Below, piece after piece: positions 8,350-16,223 of a stretch of 64,000 bases of DNA (positions are counted from its first letter, which is position 1; each line of letters opens with the position of its first letter). Made by a program: the position numbers and the translations under genes. This DNA comes from Paenibacillus spongiae (GTDB taxonomy: Bacteria > Bacillota > Bacilli > Paenibacillales > Paenibacillaceae). The stretch is taken from assembly GCF_024734895.1 (NCBI RefSeq), contig NZ_CP091430.1, positions 478,501-542,500 of the forward strand. The letters are read 5' to 3'. The notes under the pieces are model-generated. The model was not told the origin of the DNA. It saw nothing but the letters and a program-made list of their open reading frames with translations, and made no database searches.

Positions 8350-9000
8350 ATGGATGAAATGAAAGAGACAGGTGCGGCTCCATTGTTGAAAGACGTTGCC
8401 TACACGGAAATCAAGGAACGGATCCTGGAGGAAATATTCGAACCGGGCCGGTTTCTATCCGAGCGGGAGCTGATCGAGCTGCTGCAGATGAGCAAAACAC
8501 CGATCAAATCGGCTCTGACCCGTCTGGAGGCGGAAGGCTTTGTCACCGTATCTTCCAAACAAGGGATTATTATCAATGATCTCGCGCTGGACCGTATTAT
8601 CGATATTTACGACCTTCGGACCGCGCTCGAAACCTTCAATGTGGAGCAGATCTTGGGAAGGCTGACCGGAGAGCAGAGCTTGAAGCTGCTTGCCAATCTT
8701 CAGGAAACCGAAGAGATCGTCCAGCGTCTCGATGTGAAGGCATTCGCCAAAGCCGATCATAAGTTTCATTTGCTTATCTGCTCGTTTACGGGCAATCAGG
8801 AAATTTACCGGGTTCTGCTTAATTATCAGGATCACCTGCTGCGGATTACACTCCGTCATCTTCGGAAGGACCCGCACAGAATGGAAGTGTTCTGGAAGGA
8901 ACACTGCGTCATCTATGATCATCTGAAGGCAGGCAGCAAGGATTGCGTCGGCTATATGCGGGATCACCTTCAAGATTCCAAGCAAAAGTTATTCAGATAA
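8350..9000 (+). CDS. GntR-family (FadR/FCD type) transcriptional regulator
   Basis: 216 residues. An N-terminal winged helix (about 15-80: SERELIELLQMSKTPIKSAL, wing KQGIII) is followed by an all-helical FCD ligand-binding domain with the expected acid/histidine pattern (DHKFHLL, EHCVIYDHL). FCD regulators usually sense a small organic acid, often through a bound metal. Lying inside the operon, it probably controls this operon through the AGATCT array at 5536-5576. The FCD C-terminus is intact. ATG 8350 follows AAAGGGGAG; the spacing to the kinase stop is 47 bases. Confidence 0.87.
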   Translation: MDEMKETGAAPLLKDVAYTEIKERILEEIFEPGRFLSERELIELLQMSKTPIKSALTRLEAEGFVTVSSKQGIIINDLALDRIIDIYDLRTALETFNVEQILGRLTGEQSLKLLANLQETEEIVQRLDVKAFAKADHKFHLLICSFTGNQEIYRVLLNYQDHLLRITLRHLRKDPHRMEVFWKEHCVIYDHLKAGSKDCVGYMRDHLQDSKQKLFR

Positions 9001-9036
9001 AAGGAGTACCAGAGAGAAAGAGTGGAGGAAATTGTG

Positions 9037-10059
9037 ATGAAAGCTGTATATGTGGAGGATGCTTCTAAGGTCGTCGTAAGAGAGGTCGGTATTCCCGAGC
9101 TCGGCCCTCTTGACGTGCTTATCAAGGTTAAGGTTGCCGGGATTTGCGGCTCGGACATTCATACGTACAAGGGGCTGCATCCCTTCCGCAAGCCTCCTGT
9201 CATTATCGGCCACGAAATTGCCGGCGAGGTGGTTCAGGTCGGAGAGGCGGTTACCAAGTTTGCGCCGGGCGACCGGGTAACGGTAGAGCCGCAGACGGGA
9301 TGCGGTACATGCGATTATTGCTTATCGGGCAAAGTAAATTATTGTGAAAATCGCGGCGCGCCGGGAATCGGCAGCTGGTACGGCGCGATGGCGGAATATT
9401 TTGCGGCGCCGGAGCAGACGGTATTCAAGCTCCTGGACGGGATGGACTACGAGCAGGGCGTACTGGTTGAGCCGTTTGCCGTAGGTGTCCACGCGGTTCG
9501 CAAGGCCGGCATTCAAGTAGGCGATAAGGTCGCGATTCTGGGAGCAGGCCCGATCGGGCTGCTGGCCATGGCTGCGGCGAAGGCGGCCGGCGCGACTACA
9601 CTGCTAGTTACGGATGTCATGGATTATGCGCTGGAAAGCGCCGGCAAGATGGGGGCGACGCATACCCTCAATATTAGAGATAACGCGGAGTGGACGCAGG
9701 AAGCCAAGTCGGCTGTCGGAGCAGCATTCGATAAAGTGCTGGTGGCTGCGGGCGTTCCGGGCATTATCGACCAAGGCTTGGCCCTTCTTCGCAAAGGCGG
9801 CCGGATCGTTACGATCGCCATGTTCCATGGCACGCAGACGTTCGACATCCACAATTTGCAGAATCAAGAGAAGGAAATTATCGGCTGCATGACGTACAAC
9901 CGGGAGGATACCCTTGCGGCAATCGATCTAATTGCAGCCGGCGCGGTCAAGAAGGATGTCATTATTACGCACCGTCTGCCTTACGAGCAGGCTGCGGAAG
10001 GCTTCCGGTTAGTGGATAAGAAGGAAGACCGTTCAATGAAGGTTCTCATTACTTTTTAA
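9037..10059 (+). CDS. Zinc-dependent medium-chain dehydrogenase (sorbitol/threonine dehydrogenase-like)
   Basis: 340 residues. Catalytic zinc ligands are visible in AGICGSDIHTY and GHEIAGEVV, and the structural-zinc lobe in CGTCDYC with a further Cys in NYCENR. The NAD(P) Rossmann motif is GAGPIGLLA. Relatives oxidise polyols or sugar acids, such as L-idonate, L-threonate or galactitol phosphate. In this operon it most likely oxidises the imported hydroxy acid before the kinase acts, which is inference from context. ATG 9037 is chosen over the in-frame GTG 9022 because GGAGGAA at 9024-9030 is its ribosome binding site. Confidence 0.88.
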   Translation: MKAVYVEDASKVVVREVGIPELGPLDVLIKVKVAGICGSDIHTYKGLHPFRKPPVIIGHEIAGEVVQVGEAVTKFAPGDRVTVEPQTGCGTCDYCLSGKVNYCENRGAPGIGSWYGAMAEYFAAPEQTVFKLLDGMDYEQGVLVEPFAVGVHAVRKAGIQVGDKVAILGAGPIGLLAMAAAKAAGATTLLVTDVMDYALESAGKMGATHTLNIRDNAEWTQEAKSAVGAAFDKVLVAAGVPGIIDQGLALLRKGGRIVTIAMFHGTQTFDIHNLQNQEKEIIGCMTYNREDTLAAIDLIAAGAVKKDVIITHRLPYEQAAEGFRLVDKKEDRSMKVLITF

Positions 10060-10085
10060 GCTATTATTCGGATAAAAGGGGGCAG

Positions 10086-10116
10086 TCGGCTTCACACCGC
10101 CGCGTCGTGAAGCCGA
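10086..10116 (+). repeat. Hairpin ahead of the TRAP binding-protein gene
   Basis: A perfect 10-bp inverted repeat (TCGGCTTCAC / GTGAAGCCGA) with an 11-base loop and no T-run. It is probably a processing or mRNA-stabilising stem inside the operon rather than a terminator. Confidence 0.65.
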
Positions 10117-10163
10117 ACCGACCTCAATACTAGATATAATCAGACAACTGGGAGGCAGTACTC

Positions 10164-11183
10164 ATGTTAAAGAAAATAGCTGTGGTCACAATGCTGGTTG
10201 TGCTTCTTGTAAGCGCTGTAGCGTGTGGGAACAAGGGGGATGGCGGCAATGCCGCAACCGGCGGTAACGGAGGTACGGAGAAGAAGGTCAAGCTCCGTCT
10301 CGGTCATATTACCGGTGAATCCGATGCTTGGCACAAGGGTGCCCTGAAGTTCGCCGAGCTTGTGAAGGAAAAGACGAACGGAAGCGTGGAAGTGGATGTA
10401 TTCCCAAGCTCTACCTTGGGTAATGACCGCGACTTGATCGAGGGCATGCAGCTTGGTTCCGTCGATTTCGCACTGGTGGCAGGCGTACTCTCCAATTTCT
10501 ATGAGCCTTACTCCATCTTGGAACTGCCATACTTGTTCCGTGATCAAGAGCATATGGAGAAAGTGCTTTATGGCGAAGTAGGCACGAAGATGAAAGAGGA
10601 TTTATTGACGAATGCACAGGTTCGCGGACTCGAGTTCTGGGTAAGGGGACCGCGCGAGCTGACAGCAAATAAAAAGATTGCGAAAGTGGAAGACTTAAAG
10701 GGATTGAAAGTCCGTGTTCCTGAGATTCCGGCATCGATTGCGGCATGGAAAGCGATGGGCGCTTCACCGACTCCAATGGCTTTCGGCGAAGTGTACTCTT
10801 CCCTGCAAACAGGCGTTATCGACGGCCAAGAGAATCCGTTCGCTCTCATTGCAAGCAATAAGATTCAAGAGGTTCAAAAATATTTGATGATGACCAACCA
10901 CGTCTATGGCTATGTCATGCTGACCATGAGCGACATCACGTATCAGAAGCTGTCGAAGGAGCAGCAGCAAGCCATTGAGGAAGCGGCCAAGGAAGCGACG
11001 CAATTCGAGAATGACCTTGTCGCCGAGCAGGAAGAGGTCCTTCTGAAGCAGTTGAAGGATGCTGGGATGGAAGTCGTTGAAGTGGACACCGCGAAATTCG
11101 CGGAGAAAGCGAAGACCGTTCACGAGGAATTCGCGAATAAATACGGCAAAGAATTGTACGACAGCATCGTTAACACGAAATAA
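10164..11183 (+). CDS. dctP: TRAP transporter solute-binding lipoprotein (DctP family)
   Basis: 339 residues. A lipoprotein signal with lipobox VSAVAC (Cys21) is followed by a Gly/Asn-rich linker and the DctP fold: KLRLGHITGESDAWHKGALKF, FPSSTLGNDRDLIEGMQLG, the carboxylate-binding arginine region GLKVRVPE, and the FGEVYSSLQTGVIDGQENP signature. It captures an organic acid outside the membrane and hands it to DctQM encoded next. DctP proteins beside DUF1537 kinases are known to bind threonate/erythronate-like sugar acids, so a sugar acid is the expected ligand. It is bracketed by two non-terminator hairpins, which may raise its mRNA level over the permease genes. Confidence 0.92.
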   Translation: MLKKIAVVTMLVVLLVSAVACGNKGDGGNAATGGNGGTEKKVKLRLGHITGESDAWHKGALKFAELVKEKTNGSVEVDVFPSSTLGNDRDLIEGMQLGSVDFALVAGVLSNFYEPYSILELPYLFRDQEHMEKVLYGEVGTKMKEDLLTNAQVRGLEFWVRGPRELTANKKIAKVEDLKGLKVRVPEIPASIAAWKAMGASPTPMAFGEVYSSLQTGVIDGQENPFALIASNKIQEVQKYLMMTNHVYGYVMLTMSDITYQKLSKEQQQAIEEAAKEATQFENDLVAEQEEVLLKQLKDAGMEVVEVDTAKFAEKAKTVHEEFANKYGKELYDSIVNTK

Positions 11184-11196
11184 TCCACAGGCAGAT

Positions 11197-11235
11197 AGAG
11201 CCGGTATCCGTTAGATCCGAATCGATACCGGCTCT
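11197..11235 (+). repeat. Hairpin between dctP and dctQ
   Basis: A perfect 12-bp inverted repeat (AGAGCCGGTATC / GATACCGGCTCT) with a 15-base loop and no T-run. Hairpins here commonly stabilise the binding-protein transcript and attenuate read-through into permease genes. The role here is inferred. Confidence 0.7.
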
Positions 11236-11303
11236 CCTATGCTTACGAGCTCAGCATGAGAGAAGTGAGACGATGGATGCCGTCGAACAGGAGGAATAAC
11301 CGA

Positions 11304-11828
11304 ATGCAGCCCGTTATGAAATGTATTGATTTCATGAACAAAGTGGTCGGTATCATAGTTGGACTTATGCTTGCAGCCATGTCCATTATCATTATCGCGC
11401 AAATCATATGCAGATTTGTAATCGACTACCCGTTAACCTGGTCGGAGGAAGCGGCTCGCTATTTAATGGTCTATACCGTCTTTCTTGGAGCCTCGCTGGC
11501 CTTGCGCAACCATAGAATGATTGCCATTGAAGTGGTGATGGAGAAGGTGAAGCCTAGCGTGCGTAAGGTGCTAAAAATAGCCGTTATGCTCATATCTATT
11601 GTTTTCTTCATCATTCTATTGGTTCAAGGCATCGATATGCTCGAGGTTGTAGGACGTCAAATGTCCGCAGGGCTTGGAATATCCATGGATATTCCGTATA
11701 TGGCGATTCCGATCGGCGCGCTGCTTATGATAATTAACGCAATAGCCGTTATTATCGAGCTGCTGACGACCGATCATGTTGAAACATCCGAGGTTGAAGA
11801 AGCGCTTAGAAAGGGGGAGCACATCTAA
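11304..11828 (+). CDS. dctQ: TRAP transporter small permease subunit (DctQ)
   Basis: 174 residues with four hydrophobic segments and the DctQ signature region (IIAQIICRFVIDYPLTWSEEAARYLMV). The tight WSEEAARY motif is characteristic. It forms the membrane complex with DctM for Na+-coupled uptake of the DctP ligand. A longer frame starts at 11256, but AGGAGG at 11289-11294 places the start at ATG 11304. Its stop overlaps the start of dctM (TAATG), indicating translational coupling. Confidence 0.9.
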   Translation: MQPVMKCIDFMNKVVGIIVGLMLAAMSIIIIAQIICRFVIDYPLTWSEEAARYLMVYTVFLGASLALRNHRMIAIEVVMEKVKPSVRKVLKIAVMLISIVFFIILLVQGIDMLEVVGRQMSAGLGISMDIPYMAIPIGALLMIINAIAVIIELLTTDHVETSEVEEALRKGEHI

Positions 11829-13102
11829 TGGGTGTTATACTATTCGTTTTTCTCCTTCTGTTCTTTGCGCTGGGCGTTCCAATTGCAATATCGATGGGTC
11901 TTGCGTCCGCGGTAGCGATCTGGTGGGACGGCGGTACGCCGCTGATCGTTCTTGTGCAGCGGTCTTTCACCTCCATAGACTCATTCCCTATTATGTCCAT
12001 TCCGTTCTTTGTTCTTGCGGGGATATTGATGGAGTACGGCGGGATTTCACGGAGACTTGTCGCGTTTGCCAATGCGCTCACCGGCCATTTTTCCGGCGGC
12101 CTGGCTATCGTTACCGTCGTGACCTCGATGTTCTTCGCCGCGATTTCCGGTTCAAGTGCGGCAACAACGGCTGCGCTGGGCAGTATTCTGATTCCGGCGA
12201 TGATCTCCCGGGGCTATCACCGCAACTTTACCGGTGCCGTACAGTCGGTATCCGGCGAGCTGGGCGTTATTATTCCGCCGAGTATCCCGTTGATCCTCTA
12301 CGGTATCTCGACGGAAACATCGATCGGCGACCTGTTCATGGCCGGTTTCATACCTGGTGTTCTAATCGGATTATCCTTAATCACGACGATCTTGATTATC
12401 GCGAAGAAGCGCAAGTATGCCAAAGAAACGAGAAAGTCCGGAGCCGAGCTCTGGAAGGCGTTCAAGGAATCCTTCTTCGCCCTGCTCATGCCGGTCATTA
12501 TTCTCGGCGGCATCTATGGCGGATACTTCACGCCTACTGAAGCGGCCGGGGTAGCGGTAGGCTATGCCTTCATCGTCGGCGTGCTCGTGTACCGTGAAAT
12601 TAAATTGAAGCAGCTGATGAACATTCTGACGCAATCCGTCATTACGACATCGGCGATCATGTTCATTCTGGCGAGTGCCGGATTGTTCGGGTGGATCTTG
12701 ACGCGTGAAGGCATTCCGCAGGATGTGGCCCAATTCTTCATCGGGATTTCCGATAGTCCGATCGTGTTCCTGCTGCTTGTCAATCTGTTTCTGCTTGCGG
12801 TCGGCATGTTCATGGAGACGAATGCTTCGATTATCATTTTGGCTCCGCTGCTGGCGCCGGTTGCGGTACAGCTTGGCATCGATCCGGTTCACTTCGGGAT
12901 CATTATGATCGTGAACCTGGCGATCGGCATGTGTACGCCGCCGCTAGGGATCAATTTGTTCATATCCGCGCAGATTGCCAAAATCAATCTGGGGCAGATT
13001 ACAAAAGGGATGCTGCCGTTCTATGTCGTGTTGATCATCACCTTGATGATGATTACCTTCATCCCGCAAATCAGTATGCTCATCCCTAATCTGCTTAAGT
13101 AA
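11828..13102 (+). CDS. dctM: TRAP transporter large permease subunit (DctM)
   Basis: 424 residues, about 12 transmembrane segments. Family landmarks include IPFFVLAGILMEYGGISRRLV, the ISGSSAATTAALGSILIPAM loop, GELGVIIPPSIPLILYG, YFTPTEAA and MCTPPLGINLF. It is the transport channel of the tripartite Na+-dependent importer. It starts at ATG 11828, overlapping dctQ by one base. With DctP and DctQ it gives a complete TRAP system for the operon's acid substrate. Confidence 0.93.
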   Translation: MGVILFVFLLLFFALGVPIAISMGLASAVAIWWDGGTPLIVLVQRSFTSIDSFPIMSIPFFVLAGILMEYGGISRRLVAFANALTGHFSGGLAIVTVVTSMFFAAISGSSAATTAALGSILIPAMISRGYHRNFTGAVQSVSGELGVIIPPSIPLILYGISTETSIGDLFMAGFIPGVLIGLSLITTILIIAKKRKYAKETRKSGAELWKAFKESFFALLMPVIILGGIYGGYFTPTEAAGVAVGYAFIVGVLVYREIKLKQLMNILTQSVITTSAIMFILASAGLFGWILTREGIPQDVAQFFIGISDSPIVFLLLVNLFLLAVGMFMETNASIIILAPLLAPVAVQLGIDPVHFGIIMIVNLAIGMCTPPLGINLFISAQIAKINLGQITKGMLPFYVVLIITLMMITFIPQISMLIPNLLK

Positions 13103-13198
13103 CAGCCGGGTTGATGAGTACGTACAACAAGCAGCAAACGAAGCTCTCGATTGCTTCGTACAGGTTTTCTTAAGAATGGCTGCGATGCGGCCATTCGG

Positions 13199-13256
13199 CT
13201 TGTCACGGCCCGGATGCGCTTATGTCGGATAGGGACGCCTGTCCGGGGGTGACAAG
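13199..13256 (+). repeat. Long stem-loop in the leader of the aldolase gene
   Basis: CTTGTCAC at 13199-13206 pairs with GTGACAAG at 13249-13256, with a further CCGGA/TCCGG pairing inside. There is no T-run. It fills most of the 189-base gap and may separate expression of the transport and aldolase genes. Confidence 0.5.
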
Positions 13257-13291
13257 GCTAGTTCAGGACAGACCGGAGGGAATATCGCATT

Positions 13292-13954
13292 ATGCCGCAT
13301 ATAGAGCGTGTAAGAAAAGAACTGCAGCATACAGGCAAGTATATGATGGAATATGAGCTTGCATGGGGAAATGCGGGCAATATCAGCGCCCGGACCGAAA
13401 ACGATCGATATTTGATTACCGCCAGCGGGACATTCCTCGGTGAGCTGGACAGCCCGGATCTGATCGAATGCGATCTGGCGGGCCGCTCGTACGGTACGGA
13501 AGGCCGGAGGCCTTCGAAGGAAACGCCGATGCACCGGGCCGTGTATGAGAACCGCCCAGAGATTGGCGCCGTTCTGCATGCCTCACCTTTCTACAGCACG
13601 CTCGTCGCCAGCTCCAAAATCGAAATTCCTTCGAACTGGTTCGTCGAGACGATGTATTATCTGGAGAGGGTGGAGCGCGTACCTTATTATCACCCGGGGT
13701 CCGATGCGCTGGGGGAAGGCGTTCGCGAGAAAGTGAAGCTGGCCAATGTGCTGCTGCTTGAAAATCATGGCGTTCTTGTGTATGATACGACAATCCGCGA
13801 AGCGCGAATGGCGTTGCAGACGCTTGAGATGGCTTGCCGGATGCTGGTCGTCTCGCAATCCGCCGGGATTCCGATATCCGGATTGTCTGCAGCGACGGAG
13901 CGGGACTTCCTAGATAAAGCCGGCTATAAGCCGAGAAGAGTGTGGACGGTTTAG
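13292..13954 (+). CDS. Class II aldolase/adducin-family protein with one zinc histidine replaced
   Basis: 220 residues of the fuculose-1-phosphate aldolase / OtnC family. Present are the N-terminal WGNAGNISARTENDRYLIT, the catalytic acid in KETPMHRAVYE, His96 in LHASPFYST, and His159 in LLENHGVLV. The second histidine of the usual HxH pair is Ser98, so one of the three expected zinc ligands is missing. OtnC homologues decarboxylate 3-oxo-tetronate 4-phosphate after DUF1537 kinases. Here that step overlaps with the RuBisCO-like protein, so it may have another role, such as an epimerase or isomerase. GGAGGG precedes ATG 13292. Confidence 0.83.
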   Translation: MPHIERVRKELQHTGKYMMEYELAWGNAGNISARTENDRYLITASGTFLGELDSPDLIECDLAGRSYGTEGRRPSKETPMHRAVYENRPEIGAVLHASPFYSTLVASSKIEIPSNWFVETMYYLERVERVPYYHPGSDALGEGVREKVKLANVLLLENHGVLVYDTTIREARMALQTLEMACRMLVVSQSAGIPISGLSAATERDFLDKAGYKPRRVWTV

Positions 13955-14014
13955 CGACAGCTCTCGCAAAGGGTATACGGAAGCCAAGCGCAGCCTGGCA
14001 TGCAAGGAGGACAT

Positions 14015-15298
14015 ATGGAACAGCAAGCGATTGTGGCTATTGCCGTCTTCTTAATTACCTATGCGATGATTATTACGGAGAAAATTCATCGTACGATCGT
14101 CGCGATGCTGGGCGGATTGTTGGTTGTGCTGCTGGGCATCGTGGACGTTGAATCAGCCATCTCTCATCATATCGATTTCAATACGCTGGGGCTATTGATC
14201 GGCATGATGATCATCGTGAGCATAACGGCCAAAACCGGACTGTTCACCTATATTGCGGTCGCAGCAGCCAAGAAGGCCAAAGGCGAGCCCGTGAAGATTC
14301 TGGTCGCACTCGCCATTATTACAGCCATAGGCTCGGCATTTCTGGACAATGTCACGACCGTTCTGTTGATCGTACCGGTCACATTCAGCATTACCAGACA
14401 GCTGAAGGTGCCGCCGTTTCCGTTCCTGTTTACCCAGATTCTGGCCTCCAATATAGGCGGGACGGCTACCCTGATCGGAGATCCGCCGAATATTATGATT
14501 GGCAGCGCCGTGCCGGAGCTGACCTTCATGGCATTCATTGAGAACTTGACGCCAATCGTCGTGCTCATCATGCTGGTTCATCTCCCTATATTCGTTCTGC
14601 TATTTCGCAAGCGTCTCCGGACGACGGAGGAATATAAGCAGGGGATCATGAAGATGGACGTAAGCGAATTGATTACCGACCGGCCGCTGCTGGTTCGCTG
14701 CCTGGTCGTTCTGGCTTTGACGATCGCAGGCTTCTTCCTGCACCAGACCTTCCATGTGGAATCGTCCGTCGTGGCGCTGACAGGGGCATTCGTCCTGCTG
14801 CTCCTCGCCGGAGAGCACGCCATGGAGGAAGCCTTCACCCGCGTGGAGTGGACAACCATCTTCTTCTTTATCGGGCTGTTTACGCTGGTTGGCAGTTTGG
14901 TGGATACCGGGGTTATCGGCGACCTGGCGGTGAAAGCCATGGAGCTGACGGGAGGCGATCTGGTTGCGACCTCAATGCTTATCTTATGGATGAGCGCGAT
15001 CGCATCCGCCTTTATGGACAATATCCCCTTCGTGGCAACCATGATTCCGTTGATTCAGGAAATGGGCAATATGGGCATGCAGAATCTGGAGCCGCTATGG
15101 TGGAGCTTGGCGCTTGGGGCTTGCCTGGGCGGCAACGGAACGCTTATCGGAGCCAGTGCCAACCTCATTACGGCGGGATTATCCGCCAAAGAAGGCCATC
15201 CCATCACGTTCGTTCAATTTCTGAAATACGGATTTCCCTTCATGCTGCTTTCCGTCGGGATGTCTGCCGTGTATATTTATTTGAGATATTTGCTCTGA
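14015..15298 (+). CDS. ArsB/NhaD (ion transporter) family permease
   Basis: 427 residues, about 11-12 membrane segments, of the ion transporter superfamily shared by ArsB, NhaD and the P protein. Seen are the two symmetrical re-entrant motifs GSAFLDNVTTVLLIVP and ASAFMDNIPFVATMIP, plus GGTATLIGDPPNIMIGSA and GGNGTLIGASANLI. Such proteins export anions or exchange Na+/H+, or act as organic-anion permeases. As last gene of the acid-sugar operon it could expel a by-product or balance the Na+ used by the TRAP importer; this is inference. ATG 14015 is used because AAGGAGGA at 14004-14011 lies over the upstream ATG. Confidence 0.82.
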   Translation: MEQQAIVAIAVFLITYAMIITEKIHRTIVAMLGGLLVVLLGIVDVESAISHHIDFNTLGLLIGMMIIVSITAKTGLFTYIAVAAAKKAKGEPVKILVALAIITAIGSAFLDNVTTVLLIVPVTFSITRQLKVPPFPFLFTQILASNIGGTATLIGDPPNIMIGSAVPELTFMAFIENLTPIVVLIMLVHLPIFVLLFRKRLRTTEEYKQGIMKMDVSELITDRPLLVRCLVVLALTIAGFFLHQTFHVESSVVALTGAFVLLLLAGEHAMEEAFTRVEWTTIFFFIGLFTLVGSLVDTGVIGDLAVKAMELTGGDLVATSMLILWMSAIASAFMDNIPFVATMIPLIQEMGNMGMQNLEPLWWSLALGACLGGNGTLIGASANLITAGLSAKEGHPITFVQFLKYGFPFMLLSVGMSAVYIYLRYLL

Positions 15299-15362
15299 CA
15301 GCCTCTCGTTCCTTATTCAAGGAGCGCCCGATTGCCTGGGTGATATATTTCATAGTTTTATG

Positions 15363-15387
15363 AAAGACACCGTGAGGTGTCTTTTTT
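15363..15387 (+). terminator. Terminator closing the acid-sugar operon
   Basis: AAAGACACC pairs perfectly with GGTGTCTTT around loop GTGA, followed by T residues. It gives a clean 3' boundary for the operon that starts at 5499. Confidence 0.9.
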
Positions 15388-15558
15388 GCATTGACCGAAC
15401 AGCAGCAGCAGGAAAGGGATATACCGTCATGGCTGGCCGATAGTTTCGAAAGTCGAAATTTTCTAAAAAATTTATTCAGGATATGTCGAATTTGCAGTAT
15501 ACTGTTCGTCGACTTCATAGAGGCAAGCCAAAATCCAACCAATAAAGGAGAATAAAAA

Positions 15559-15942
15559 ATGAAATACCTATGTTTGGGTTACTTCGATCAAGAGAAAATG
15601 GATTCCCGCCCTAAGGCGGAGATCGATGCTGTCATGCGCGAATGTCAGTCCCACCTCGAGGAACTATACAAGAGCGGCCAAGTGCTCATCGATGCCGGCC
15701 TTGCCTTGGAGAACAAGTGCTTGCGGAATGGGAATGGAAAGGTGAGGGTTACCGATGGCCCTTATATCGAAGCCAAGGAGATGATTGGCAGCGCGTTCCT
15801 CATAGAAGCAAGTGACATGGAGGAAGCAATCCGGGTGGCTTCCTTACATCCAGCCGTGCAAGTGGGTGCGGGCGAGCAGCTCGGCTGGGGTATTGAGATC
15901 CGCCCTATCCACTACTTCGAGAAGAGCGAACGGAAGTTCTAG
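15559..15942 (+). CDS. YCII/DGPF-domain protein
   Basis: 127 residues of the YCII-related family, with the typical VTDGPYIEAKEMIGSAFLIEA stretch near residues 62-82 and a C-terminal LGWGIEIRPI strand. The fold is ferredoxin-like. Relatives sit beside ECF sigma factors or degrade small molecules, but no sigma factor gene is nearby. An AAAGGAG ribosome binding site precedes ATG 15559. A weak -10 (TATACT, 15498-15503) is present upstream. It appears monocistronic. Confidence 0.83.
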   Translation: MKYLCLGYFDQEKMDSRPKAEIDAVMRECQSHLEELYKSGQVLIDAGLALENKCLRNGNGKVRVTDGPYIEAKEMIGSAFLIEASDMEEAIRVASLHPAVQVGAGEQLGWGIEIRPIHYFEKSERKF

Positions 15943-16157
15943 TCATGTCAAGAACTTCAGACGTGTTTTATACCGCAATCCAACGACATCTGATTCTTAC
16001 GTAAGCAGCATTAAGGATATGAGCGTTCTTGCCTGCTCCTCGAGTAGGCCAATTTCGAATTTGGCTTTCGACTCATAGTTCCTTTGACATGGAGACAAAT
16101 GAAAAATTTTTACAATTCGAGTTACCTCCGCCACTATCAAGGACAAGCGGTTCGCTG

Positions 16158-16207
16158 TTAGAATGATACATGTTGTATTCGTTGTGATACTATACGTATC
16201 ATTCTAA
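16158..16207 (+). promoter_or_regulatory. 12-bp inverted repeat in the leader of the giant SLH protein gene
   Basis: TTAGAATGATAC at 16158-16169 and GTATCATTCTAA at 16196-16207 are perfect reverse complements, separated by 26 bases. The right arm ends one base before the GGAGG ribosome binding site. It could be an operator, or a 5'-UTR stem controlling translation or mRNA life. The rest of the 280-base gap after 15942 shows a TTGACA at 16084 but no convincing partner -10 box. Confidence 0.55.
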
Positions 16208-16223
16208 TGGAGGTTATTCATTG

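Noticed and set aside
14015..15298. Second arsenite efflux pump
   Set aside because: It belongs to the same superfamily as ArsB but has NhaD/P-protein-like motifs and no arsR or arsC beside it; the true ars operon is at 27785-29978.
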